From Lachnospiraceae bacterium (GTDB lineage Bacteria > Bacillota > Clostridia > Lachnospirales > Lachnospiraceae), in NCBI GenBank assembly GCA_900753685.1, contig CAAEAB010000011.1:1-5898 (forward strand): a DNA stretch of 5,898 nt, in the 5' to 3' direction. Below, piece after piece: positions 1 to 5,501 of the stretch. The notes under the pieces were generated by a model. That model was not told where the DNA came from, ran no database searches, and worked only from the letters and a program-made list of their open reading frames with translations. The position numbers were made by a program, and so were the translations under genes. How positions within the stretch are numbered: the stretch's first letter is position 1; each line of letters starts with the position of its first letter.

Positions 1-78
1 TTCCCTGTTGATCTAACATATGTTCGATCTGCAGGGTTTCTTTTCCCCCTTATCCAAAATCGGAATTTCCTATAAAGC

Positions 79-112
79 AAAAAAGCTCTGTCCGGATCCC
101 CGAACAGAGCTT
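79..112 (-). terminator. Intrinsic terminator of pgi
   Basis: Arms 83-95 and 100-112 form a 13-pair stem around a 4-base loop (96-99). On the minus strand the stem is followed by a run of six T (complement of A79-A84). The one imperfect pair (92/103) is a G-U wobble when read as minus-strand RNA but a C-A mismatch on the plus strand, and there is no T run on the plus side. The element therefore serves minus-strand transcription. It begins 11 bases past the pgi stop codon. Confidence 0.93.
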
Positions 113-123
113 GTCCATCCTAT

Positions 124-1473
124 TTACAGACGTTTCAGCAACGCTTCCGTCAAATCTTCATATCCAGGTTTTCCGAGAAGCGCAAACATATTTTTCTTAT
201 AGCTTTCAACGCCCGGCTGATTAAATGGATTTACACCGAGAACATATCCGCTGACACCACAGGCAAATTCATAAAAATAAAACAATTCGCCGAGATAAAA
301 TTCATTCTGCTCAGGAATATGCACCATCAGATTCGGAACATTTCCATCGGTATGGGCCAAAATCGTACCATTCATCGCACTCTTGTTGATAAAATCCACA
401 TTCTTTCCAGCCAGATAATTCAGGCCATCCAAATCTACCGGTTCTTCCTCAATCAATATTTCATGCTTCGGTGTCTCCACTTCCAGAACCGTCTCGAACA
501 TAACCCGGGCACCATCCTGAATGAACTGCCCCATAGAATGTAAATCTGCTGTCAATGTGACAGAGGCTGGGAAAATTCCTCTCTGATCTTTTCCTTCACT
601 TTCTCCGTAAAGCTGCTTCCACCACTCGCCTATATATAAAAGGGATGGTTCATAGCTGCAGGTGATTTCTATGGATTTACCCTTACGAAGCAAAATATTT
701 CGAATAGCCGCATACTGTAAAGAATCATTCTCTTCAAATTCATTTTCCAGACAGCGTTTTCTGGCGCTGGCTGCACCGGCCATCAGCTGGTCGATATCTG
801 CACCGCTGACTGCAATCGGCAGCAAGCCTACAGCTGTCAATACTGAGAAACGTCCGCCCACATCATCCGGGACAACAAAGGTTTCATAGCCTTCTTCAGT
901 CGCAAGATTTTTCAAAGCGCCCTTTGCCTTATCTGTCGTACAGTAAATACGTCTGGCAGCTTCCTCCTTGCCATATTTGTTTTCAATCAGCTTCTTGAAA
1001 ACACGGAAAGCCACTGCCGGCTCCGTCGTTGTACCGGATTTAGAAATCATATTGATAGAAAAATCTCTGTCGCCGATAACATCGATCAAATTGCTGATGT
1101 AGGAACTGCTCAAGTTATTTCCCACAAAATAAATCTCCGGTGTTTTACGCTGGTCTTTTGGCAGTATATTATAAAAATTATGCTGCAAAAACTCAATCGC
1201 CGCTCTTGCTCCCAGGTAAGAACCGCCGATGCCGATCACGAGCAATACTTCCGAATCACTTTGAATCTTAGCCGCTGCTTTCTTTATCCTTGCAAATTCT
1301 TCTTTGTCATAATCTACAGGGAGATCAATCCAGCCCAGGAAATCATTTCCCGCTCCTGTTTTGCTGACGAGGACCTCTTTGGCATCCCCAACCAGTTTTT
1401 TCATCAATTCAACCTCATCAGCACTAATAAACAGCGATGTTTTCGAATAATCAAATGTAACCCCTTTTGCCAT
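124..1473 (-). CDS. pgi: Glucose-6-phosphate isomerase
   Basis: Cytoplasmic enzyme interconverting glucose 6-phosphate and fructose 6-phosphate, linking glycolysis, gluconeogenesis and amino-sugar synthesis. The 449-residue length is typical of Firmicutes Pgi. Both family signatures are visible: [14 protein letters not shown] near residues 203-216 and [19 protein letters not shown] near 409-427. Sugar-phosphate binding stretches [10 protein letters not shown] (about 80-89) and SKSGTTTEP (about 144-152) are present. By family comparison the catalytic residues are Glu291 (in GESEGK), His312 (in DLHSMGQ) and Lys426. An ATG five codons upstream (1488) is in frame but overlaps the GGAGGT ribosome binding site, so the start at 1473 is chosen. 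The gene has its own promoter upstream and an intrinsic terminator downstream, so it can be a single-gene unit. Nothing is broken or missing. Family assignment is seen directly from motifs; catalytic roles come from known family structure. Confidence 0.98.
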   Translation of the reverse strand: MAKGVTFDYSKTSLFISADEVELMKKLVGDAKEVLVSKTGAGNDFLGWIDLPVDYDKEEFARIKKAAAKIQSDSEVLLVIGIGGSYLGARAAIEFLQHNFYNILPKDQRKTPEIYFVGNNLSSSYISNLIDVIGDRDFSINMISKSGTTTEPAVAFRVFKKLIENKYGKEEAARRIYCTTDKAKGALKNLATEEGYETFVVPDDVGGRFSVLTAVGLLPIAVSGADIDQLMAGAASARKRCLENEFEENDSLQYAAIRNILLRKGKSIEITCSYEPSLLYIGEWWKQLYGESEGKDQRGIFPASVTLTADLHSMGQFIQDGARVMFETVLEVETPKHEILIEEEPVDLDGLNYLAGKNVDFINKSAMNGTILAHTDGNVPNLMVHIPEQNEFYLGELFYFYEFACGVSGYVLGVNPFNQPGVESYKKNMFALLGKPGYEDLTEALLKRL

Positions 1474-1480
1474 GTTGCTT

Positions 1481-1486
1481 ACCTCC
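1481..1486 (-). promoter_or_regulatory. Ribosome binding site deciding the pgi start
   Basis: GGAGGT on the minus strand lies 7 bases before the ATG at 1473. The alternative ATG at 1488 overlaps this site and has no comparable site of its own, so 1473 is the start. Confidence 0.9.
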
Positions 1487-1513
1487 ATAAGTATTTAAAT
1501 ATTCTTATCTATA

Positions 1514-1542
1514 ATAATACCAAAACGACCCTGTTTTATCAA
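1514..1542 (-). promoter_or_regulatory. Sigma-A-type promoter of pgi
   Basis: On the minus strand a -35 box TTGATA (1537-1542) is followed by a 17-base spacer and a -10 box TATTAT (1514-1519). It sits about 40 bases before the pgi start, in the short gap after the upstream membrane-protein gene. This suggests pgi is transcribed on its own. Read-through from upstream remains possible, because no terminator is seen in the gap. Confidence 0.7.
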
Positions 1543-1557
1543 TGTTTTAATCTTTTT

Positions 1558-2277
1558 TCAGCATAAAAATTCTTTCAGGACATCTTCCACAATTTTTGCG
1601 TCTACCTCGTCATTTTTCCGGTTTAAATCACCGTCCTCATAGCCGTCATAGTAATACTGACTGTTTCTTTCCCTGCGGCGGCTTGTCCCTGTCGCTGCAA
1701 TTTCCTGAAGAGCTCTTTTATACTGTTCCGGAGACACTTTGCCAGCCTGAGCTTTATAATCCTGGGCCAGCTTATTGCCGAGATAATTGTCCACATAGTC
1801 CGAAATGCCCTGGACAAGCAGTTCCTCCCTACCTCTAAAGTCCATAAACATTAAAAGTCCGCCCAAAACAACAACTCCCAACACCGACATCCCGAAAATG
1901 ACCGAAATTTGGTAAAGCTCCTCTCCCCGGGTCCAGCGATACATAAGATTTCCTCCGCCGACGGCCAGCATCAACGTCATCAGAAGATAAGGCAGACGAC
2001 TCCAGCTCAACAGTGAAAACGGGCCCACCCGATACTTTTTTATGTATCGTCCGATCAACGCCTGGGTATCCTCCGGATGCATGCCGATTTTGTAGTAACT
2101 GGTCACTTTTAATTTAATGTATTTAATTAGCCGTTGATTCGAAGTTCCCATCAGATCAGCTTCACGTATCAATCTTTTGTAAATTCTTCCTGTCATCCAT
2201 AGTGTGAACAATCCGGCCGCAAGCAATACGGTTTCCGCATACATTGGAATGCCCTGTCCCAAAAACCAGTTTCTCAT
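1558..2277 (-). CDS. Unrecognised membrane protein, three predicted helices
   Basis: I do not recognise this 239-residue protein. Three hydrophobic stretches look like membrane helices: about residues 12-30, 93-110 and 122-146. Between the first and second lies a basic, soluble segment (about 31-90, with RIYKRLIREAD and several Lys/Arg). The positive-inside rule would place that segment and the long C-terminal tail (147-239) in the cytoplasm, with the N-terminus outside. The tail carries a basic cluster RRRER (200-204), a Tyr/Asp/Gly-rich patch, and a charged helix-like end, DAKIVEDVLKEFLC, with a terminal cysteine. No catalytic motif, signal peptidase site or lipobox is evident. The start at 2277 has an AAAGGAG ribosome binding site 8 bases upstream. 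It lies between mtnN and pgi on the same strand but is likely expressed from its own promoter. It is intact and clearly coding; its role is unknown. Confidence 0.85.
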   Translation of the reverse strand: MRNWFLGQGIPMYAETVLLAAGLFTLWMTGRIYKRLIREADLMGTSNQRLIKYIKLKVTSYYKIGMHPEDTQALIGRYIKKYRVGPFSLLSWSRLPYLLMTLMLAVGGGNLMYRWTRGEELYQISVIFGMSVLGVVVLGGLLMFMDFRGREELLVQGISDYVDNYLGNKLAQDYKAQAGKVSPEQYKRALQEIAATGTSRRRERNSQYYYDGYEDGDLNRKNDEVDAKIVEDVLKEFLC

Positions 2278-2285
2278 TTTGTAAA

Positions 2286-2292
2286 CTCCTTT
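2286..2292 (-). promoter_or_regulatory. Ribosome binding site of the membrane-protein gene
   Basis: AAAGGAG on the minus strand ends 8 bases before the ATG at 2277. It supports that start over the internal ATG at codon 12. Confidence 0.75.
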
Positions 2293-2310
2293 CGTTGATA
2301 AGATAGCTCC

Positions 2311-2345
2311 ATTATAATATCAACAAAAAGACAAAATCTATTCAA
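2311..2345 (-). promoter_or_regulatory. Possible promoter of the membrane-protein gene
   Basis: The minus strand contains a perfect -10 hexamer TATAAT (2311-2316), 33 bases before the start codon. The -35 is unclear: a TTGAAT lies at 2340-2345 but is 23 bases from TATAAT. It would instead fit a weaker overlapping -10 (GATATT) with an 18-base spacer. A promoter here is likely, but its exact boxes are uncertain. Confidence 0.45.
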
Positions 2346-2360
2346 ATTGGTCGGGCACAT

Positions 2361-2407
2361 TTTACATATTTCTCAGAAATCTCCCGGAACGTTTACATAT
2401 TTCTCAG
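2361..2407. repeat. 16-bp direct repeat spanning the mtnN stop
   Basis: The same 16 bases (TTTACATATTTCTCAG on the plus strand) occur at 2361-2376 and 2392-2407, 31 bp apart. The right copy encodes the last four residues of MtnN (Leu-Arg-Asn-Met) and the stop. The left copy is a non-coding echo just downstream of the gene, in a different frame. It looks like a small local duplication of the gene end. Confidence 0.85.
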
Positions 2408-3091
2408 CATTCCGGTCACCAGACGCACCGTATGCTCAATGGCTTTCATTTCAAATTCACTGTAATCCATTTCTGCACTGCCGTCCGCCTTGTCTGAAAT
2501 TGCGCGAATGACAATAAATGGTATGCCGTTTAGCCAAGCCGCCTGAGCGATGGATGCCCCCTCCATTTCTGTACAATATCCGCCAAACAAACGAATGAGC
2601 CGCTCTTTCACCACATGATCCGAAACAAACTGGTCGCCGCTGACCACCCGTCCGCGAAATACCTGTATGTCAGGATTTACCTCCCGGCACACCCTTTCCG
2701 CCAGATCCACCAACGCATCGTCCGCTTTAAATACGGAGGTTTCCATTCTCGGGATTACTCCCGGCTCATATCCAAAGCCTGTCGCATCCATGTCATGCTG
2801 CAGCGCATCCACCGAAAGTACGATATCCCCGATATTAATAGCGTTTTTCAGACTTCCCGCCACTCCCGTATTAATAATTACTTCTGCCTGAAACACATCG
2901 CAGAGAATCTGAGTGCAGACGGCGGCATTTACCTTTCCGATACCGCTGCGCACAATGATAACCGGCTGATTTTCACAAATTCCCCGGCAAAATTCCATTC
3001 CGGCAATCGTCCGTACCTCCTGAATCTCCATCTTCTCTTTGAAAGAAGCCACTTCTTCCTCCATGGCTCCGATAATTCCTATTCTTTTCAT
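2393..3091 (-). CDS. mtnN: 5'-methylthioadenosine/S-adenosylhomocysteine nucleosidase
   Basis: Cytoplasmic nucleosidase (Pfs family) that cleaves adenine from methylthioadenosine and S-adenosylhomocysteine. It clears inhibitory by-products of SAM-dependent reactions and feeds methionine salvage; S-ribosylhomocysteine from this step can go to LuxS if present. The 232-residue length matches the family. Visible motifs are the N-terminal IGIIGAMEEEV with the presumed catalytic Glu13, SGIGKVNAA (about 49-57), NTGVAGSL (74-81), TEMEGAS (174-180) with the ribose-contacting Met176/Glu177, and RAISDKAD (196-203) with catalytic Asp200. An in-frame extension to 3187 exists, but its first 32 residues are basic and unlike the family. 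The ATG at 3091 has AGGAG 10 bases upstream and matches the usual MKxIGIIGAM start. It is divergent from the TSCPD-murG operon. No clear terminator follows it; the 3' end carries a short duplication. Confidence 0.97.
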   Translation of the reverse strand: MKRIGIIGAMEEEVASFKEKMEIQEVRTIAGMEFCRGICENQPVIIVRSGIGKVNAAVCTQILCDVFQAEVIINTGVAGSLKNAINIGDIVLSVDALQHDMDATGFGYEPGVIPRMETSVFKADDALVDLAERVCREVNPDIQVFRGRVVSGDQFVSDHVVKERLIRLFGGYCTEMEGASIAQAAWLNGIPFIVIRAISDKADGSAEMDYSEFEMKAIEHTVRLVTGMLRNM

Positions 3092-3101
3092 ACTTCTTCG
3101 T

Positions 3102-3106
3102 CTCCT
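3102..3106 (-). promoter_or_regulatory. Ribosome binding site of mtnN
   Basis: AGGAG on the minus strand is 10 bases before the ATG at 3091. The spacing is slightly long but acceptable. It supports starting at MKRIGIIGAM rather than at the longer open frame beginning at 3187. Confidence 0.7.
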
Positions 3107-3125
3107 GTTTTTAATCTGTCTTATT

Positions 3126-3134
3126 ATGATATCA
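3126..3134 (-). promoter_or_regulatory. Possible extended -10 promoter of mtnN
   Basis: The minus strand reads TGATATCAT, an extended -10 form (TG, one base, TATCAT), about 35 bases before the mtnN start. No good -35 box is seen at the usual distance. It lies in the divergent intergenic region shared with the TSCPD-murG operon. Confidence 0.35.
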
Positions 3135-3226
3135 CAAACCCTTTCCGATTCCCATGAAAACTTCAACTTTTTGCCAGCCATTCCCACAAGAACTTCAAAA
3201 TTTTACTGGCTTATATATAACGCTTC

Positions 3227-3235
3227 TGCTATAAT
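3227..3235 (+). promoter_or_regulatory. Extended -10 promoter of the TSCPD-murG operon
   Basis: The plus strand reads TGCTATAAT: a perfect -10 TATAAT (3230-3235) preceded by the TG of an extended -10. The -35 region 17 bases upstream (TGGCTT) is poor, which fits an extended -10 promoter. The expected transcription start is near 3242, about 29 bases before the first gene. Confidence 0.65.
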
Positions 3236-3257
3236 AGTGTGGAAATAAATTGAAAAC

Positions 3258-3262
3258 AGGAG
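3258..3262 (+). promoter_or_regulatory. Ribosome binding site deciding the TSCPD gene start
   Basis: AGGAG lies 8 bases before the ATG at 3271. An in-frame TTG at 3250 lies upstream of this site and has no site of its own, so it is not the start. Confidence 0.85.
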
Positions 3263-3270
3263 TGATTTAC

Positions 3271-3531
3271 ATGCGGCATATCAATAAACATACATGTTCC
3301 AGAGCTGTGGATTTTGAAGTTGAAAACGGCATTGTGACCAGCTGCCAGTTCATCGGCGGATGCGACGGAAATACGAAAGGCGTTGCTGCCCTCGTTATCG
3401 GCCGCCCGGTAGACGACATCATCCAGATTCTTTCCGGTATTGACTGCGGCGGCCGCGGCACATCATGTCCGGATCAGCTTGCAAAAGCACTGTCGGAGTA
3501 CAAGGCATCCACTTCCGAGCAGGGGGTCTGA
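3271..3531 (+). CDS. Small TSCPD-domain protein (TIGR03905-like)
   Basis: An 86-residue, soluble, probably cytoplasmic protein. It carries the literal TSCPD motif at residues 64-68 and a set of cysteines: Cys9 (in HTCSR), Cys25, Cys31 (in GGCDGNTKG), Cys59 (in DCGGRG) and Cys66. The family is known as a stand-alone four-cysteine protein. A related domain occurs at the end of some ribonucleotide reductases, where it is thought to bind metal or nucleotide. The function of the stand-alone form is not established. Cys9, Cys31, Cys59 and Cys66 are my guess for the conserved four, with Cys25 as an extra. The gene is the first of an operon with murG: 3 bp separate them, and the murG ribosome binding site lies inside its last codons. 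It has its own extended -10 promoter. The length is usual for the family. The family call is confident; a metal-binding role is inference. Confidence 0.9.
   Translation: MRHINKHTCSRAVDFEVENGIVTSCQFIGGCDGNTKGVAALVIGRPVDDIIQILSGIDCGGRGTSCPDQLAKALSEYKASTSEQGV
3521..3527 (+). promoter_or_regulatory. murG ribosome binding site inside the upstream gene
   Basis: AGGGGGT sits within the last codons of the TSCPD gene, 7 bases before the murG ATG at 3535. The upstream stop (3529-3531) falls between this site and the start, an arrangement that favours translational coupling. Confidence 0.8.
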
Positions 3532-3534
3532 AAA

Positions 3535-4617
3535 ATGAAAAAAATTATTTTGACAGGCGGCGGTACGGCCGGACACGTAACGCCAAATATCGCTCTGATG
3601 CCCGCTTTAAAAAAGCACGGTTACCAGATTGCCTATATCGGCTCCTATGACGGTATAGAACGGCGTCTGATTGAAGAACTGAACGTTCCGTACTACGGCA
3701 TTTCTTCCGGAAAATTCCGCCGATATTTTGATGCGAAAAATTTTACAGACCCGTTTCGGGTTATCAAAGGATTTTTTGAAGCAAAAAAAATTATAAAAAA
3801 ACTGAAACCGGATGTGGTCTTTTCCAAAGGCGGCTTCGTATCGGTTCCTGTCGTTCTGGCTGCAAAACGCTGTAAGGTTCCGGCCATCATTCACGAATCC
3901 GATATGACTCCAGGATTGGCCAATAAACTGGCTATCCCTTCCGCTTATAAAATCTGTCACAACTTCCCGGAAACCGCCGACAGTCTTCCGAAAGGCAAGG
4001 CTGTCCTCTCCGGCTCACCGATCCGCCAGGAGCTTCTAAACGGAAACCGGCTGACCGGCCTTCGTCTCTGCGGCTTTAATGACGAAAAGCCTGTCATTCT
4101 CGTTATTGGCGGAAGTCTTGGCGCCGCAGCTGTCAACGATGCTGTCCGCAAGGCTCTTCCGTTGCTTTTGCCTTCATACCAGATTATCCACGTATGTGGC
4201 AAAGGCAAGGTGGATACATCGATCAAAAACCTGCCAGGGTATATTCAGTTTGATTATGTTAAGGAAGAACTGAGCGACCTTTTAGCTGCCGCTGACCTAG
4301 TCATTTCCCGGGCCGGCTCCAATGCCATCTGCGAATTTCTTGCTTTAAACAAACCGAATATCCTGATCCCGCTTCCAGCCTCCGCCAGCCGCGGCGACCA
4401 GATTCTTAACGCAGCTTCCTTCGAGAAGCAGGGCTTCAGCTACCTCCTTCCAGAAGAGATGGTAAACGACGAGTCTCTTGCCAAAGCCGTCGACGAAGTC
4501 TATGAAAACCGCGAGACCTATATTCGGGCCATGAAAGCAACTAAGGCTTCCAACGCCATCGATATCATCGTAAACCTTTGCGACGAAGCCGTCGCAAACT
4601 GTAAAAAGAAAAAATAA
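3535..4617 (+). CDS. murG: MurG-family lipid II N-acetylglucosaminyltransferase
   Basis: Peripheral membrane GT-B glycosyltransferase that adds N-acetylglucosamine from UDP-GlcNAc to undecaprenyl-linked muramoyl-pentapeptide (lipid I), giving lipid II for peptidoglycan. The 360 residues are usual for MurG. The N-terminal domain has the glycine loop [11 protein letters not shown] (7-17), [10 protein letters not shown] (98-107) and [12 protein letters not shown] (120-131). The C-terminal domain has [11 protein letters not shown] (191-201), [14 protein letters not shown] (258-271) and SRGDQILNA (285-293) for UDP-GlcNAc binding. The [12 protein letters not shown] form resembles the second MurG paralogue that I recall from the Bacillus cereus group more than the enzyme inside the division/cell-wall cluster. 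No such cluster genes are nearby, so another murG may exist elsewhere in the genome. It is coupled to the TSCPD gene upstream. The C-terminus is a short lysine tail (KKKK), and the TAA stop is followed at once by TAG. It converges on the histidine kinase gene, 7 bp away. Confidence 0.93.
   Translation: MKKIILTGGGTAGHVTPNIALMPALKKHGYQIAYIGSYDGIERRLIEELNVPYYGISSGKFRRYFDAKNFTDPFRVIKGFFEAKKIIKKLKPDVVFSKGGFVSVPVVLAAKRCKVPAIIHESDMTPGLANKLAIPSAYKICHNFPETADSLPKGKAVLSGSPIRQELLNGNRLTGLRLCGFNDEKPVILVIGGSLGAAAVNDAVRKALPLLLPSYQIIHVCGKGKVDTSIKNLPGYIQFDYVKEELSDLLAAADLVISRAGSNAICEFLALNKPNILIPLPASASRGDQILNAASFEKQGFSYLLPEEMVNDESLAKAVDEVYENRETYIRAMKATKASNAIDIIVNLCDEAVANCKKKK
4577..4598. repeat. Perfect 9-bp inverted repeat in the murG 3' end
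   Basis: TTTGCGACG (4577-4585) and its exact complement CGTCGCAAA (4590-4598) flank a 4-base loop. It lies entirely within murG codons 348-355. No T run follows on either strand: the plus side is A-rich and the minus side is mixed. It is therefore not a standard intrinsic terminator. It could protect the 3' end or be incidental. Confidence 0.7.
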
Positions 4618-4646
4618 TAGAAGCTTATGTATTTTCCTTTGTTTTC
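4601..4646. terminator. Possible weak bidirectional terminator, murG/kinase convergence
   Basis: AAAATA plus ATA (4611-4619) can pair with TAT and TATTTT (4626-4635), with one bulged G and a 6-base loop. T-rich tracts follow on both strands: 4632-4646 on the plus, and the complement of 4601-4614 on the minus. The position, exactly over both stop codons, suits a shared terminator. The stem is only A-T pairs, so it is weak and the call is tentative. Confidence 0.35.
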
Positions 4647-5302
4647 TCCGACGGTGAAAGCGGAAAAATCAAAATAAATTTTGTGCCAATTCCCGGCTTG
4701 GAATAGACTTGAACGGCGCCGCCATGGGCAGTGACAATATTTTTTACAATCGTCAGACCCAGACCGGTGCCGTCTGTTTTATAAGTGACAAAAGGCTCAA
4801 AGATTGTGTCCAGACGACAGGCATCCATTCCACTTCCCGAATCGCTGATCGTGACAACCAAACGATTCCACCGGGATTTTACATCGATGACAATCTGATC
4901 ACCACTTTCTGTCGCTTCCAGAGCATTTTTTATTAAATTGACAAAGGCCTCACGGATTTTCATGCTATCCCCCATAAAGCTTTTCTGTTCTGTTTCGAAG
5001 TTTAAGGTTAATTCTTTATTTTGGATCTGGGTCGCGGAAGAAAAGGAAGATACAATATTTGTCAAAAATTGTCGAATATTTATTTGAGAATAGTGAAGCG
5101 TCTGACTTGAATTCAGCGAAGATAACTCGGAAAGAAGCTGAGACATATAATTAATATCTAAAAGAAGTTGGGGCCACAATGGATCGTTTGTCACCTCAGG
5201 ATAATGACGGCCGATCAACTGCAACGTACTTTGAATCAGTGTCAGCGGATTTTTCAACTCATGAGAAATCGTCGACAGAGAAAGCACCGGCTGTTCGTGC
5301 AT
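4625..5302 (-). CDS. Soluble sensor-less histidine kinase
   Basis: A 225-residue two-component histidine kinase made of little more than the catalytic core. Visible boxes are the H-box ISHELKNPLT with phospho-acceptor His14, the dimerisation helices to about residue 65, the N-box IREAFVNLIKNALEA (116-130), G1 DSGSGM (154-159), F-box FEPF (168-171) and G2 GTGLGL (178-183). All residues needed for autophosphorylation appear present. There is no membrane helix, PAS, HAMP or other input domain; only 13 residues precede the histidine. The frame extends to a TTG at 5332 with no ribosome binding site. The ATG at 5302 has AAAGGA 8 bases upstream and is chosen. No response regulator lies in the window, so it is an orphan. 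Candidate partners, such as a sporulation phosphorelay, are inference only. It converges on murG and is divergent from the HIT gene. Confidence 0.93.
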   Translation of the reverse strand: MHEQPVLSLSTISHELKNPLTLIQSTLQLIGRHYPEVTNDPLWPQLLLDINYMSQLLSELSSLNSSQTLHYSQINIRQFLTNIVSSFSSATQIQNKELTLNFETEQKSFMGDSMKIREAFVNLIKNALEATESGDQIVIDVKSRWNRLVVTISDSGSGMDACRLDTIFEPFVTYKTDGTGLGLTIVKNIVTAHGGAVQVYSKPGIGTKFILIFPLSPSEKTKENT

Positions 5303-5310
5303 AAAGGTCT

Positions 5311-5316
5311 TCCTTT
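5311..5316 (-). promoter_or_regulatory. Ribosome binding site deciding the kinase start
   Basis: AAAGGA on the minus strand is 8 bases before the ATG at 5302. The upstream TTG at 5332 lacks any such site. The choice matters because it leaves the protein with only 13 residues before its active histidine. Confidence 0.7.
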
Positions 5317-5358
5317 CTAACTTTTTTTCCAATTTATCATAATTTATTCATGGAAGCA

Positions 5359-5386
5359 AATATAATTGCCAGACATCTCCCGACAA
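5359..5386 (-). promoter_or_regulatory. Possible promoter of the histidine kinase gene
   Basis: On the minus strand TTGTCG (5381-5386) and TATATT (5359-5364) are 16 bases apart, in the divergent region between the kinase and HIT genes. The -35 matches consensus at four positions and the -10 at five. The leader before the start codon would be about 50 bases. Confidence 0.4.
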
Positions 5387-5397
5387 AAAGCGGCAAT
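5365..5397. repeat. Short inverted repeat around the kinase -35 box
   Basis: ATTGCC (5365-5370) and GGCAAT (5392-5397) form a 6-bp inverted repeat with a 21-base gap. It brackets the proposed kinase -35 box. It could be an operator, but arms this short can also arise by chance. Confidence 0.25.
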
Positions 5398-5425
5398 GAC
5401 ATTTAAATTTATTTTGAATTCAGAA

Positions 5426-5454
5426 TAGACATTTTCCGGAAGGTGAACTATTAT
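5426..5454 (+). promoter_or_regulatory. Sigma-A-type promoter of the HIT gene
   Basis: TAGACA (5426-5431) is followed by a 17-base spacer and TATTAT (5449-5454). Each box differs from consensus at one position. The expected transcription start is near 5461, giving a leader of about 40 bases. Confidence 0.7.
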
Positions 5455-5464
5455 TAAAGTATGC

Positions 5465-5479
5465 CGATATTTTATATCG
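5465..5479 (+). other. Small hairpin in the HIT gene leader
   Basis: CGATAT (5465-5470) and ATATCG (5474-5479) form a perfect 6-bp stem with a TTT loop. It starts about 4 bases after the expected transcription start and ends 8 bases before the GGAGGA ribosome binding site. It may stabilise the mRNA 5' end; no regulatory ligand site is recognisable. Confidence 0.4.
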
Positions 5480-5501
5480 CCAGGATTGGAGGATTAAAAC
5501 A

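Noticed and set aside
1..82. Possible ends of a neighbouring gene beyond the pgi terminator
   Set aside because: Short open frames run off the window edge on both strands: plus frame 1 to a stop at 73-75, and a minus frame with ATG at 19-17. A purine-rich AGGGGG lies on the minus strand, but about 25 bases from that ATG. Nothing is long enough or recognisable enough to call.
20..202. 60-codon plus-strand open frame
   Set aside because: It runs through the pgi terminator hairpin and into the antisense of pgi, has no ribosome binding site, and resembles no protein.
1180..1566. 128-codon plus-strand open frame opposite pgi start
   Set aside because: It is antisense to pgi and its promoter, is Cys/Phe-rich, and has no family resemblance or start signal.
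2368..2380. ATTTCTCAGAAAT palindrome after mtnN as a terminator
   Set aside because: The 6-bp arms are separated by a single base, which cannot form a proper loop, and no T run follows on the minus strand.
2615..3157. 180-codon plus-strand open frame opposite mtnN
   Set aside because: It is antisense to the well-supported mtnN gene, has low-quality composition rich in His, Ser and Arg, and has no ribosome binding site. It is a shadow of mtnN codons.
3092..3187. 32-residue N-terminal extension of MtnN
   Set aside because: The extension is not seen in the family and covers the proposed mtnN promoter and ribosome binding site. The canonical start at 3091 gives the standard 232 residues.
4601..4620. 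A-rich murG end as a frameshift site
   Set aside because: The AAAAAGAAAAAA run before the stop could allow slippage. Shifted reading gives only a short unremarkable tail into the kinase antisense, with no recoding hairpin immediately after it.
5361..5366. Plus-strand TATAAT as a second HIT promoter
   Set aside because: No -35 box lies at a suitable distance, and it is about 140 bases from the HIT start, which already has a good promoter at 5426-5454.
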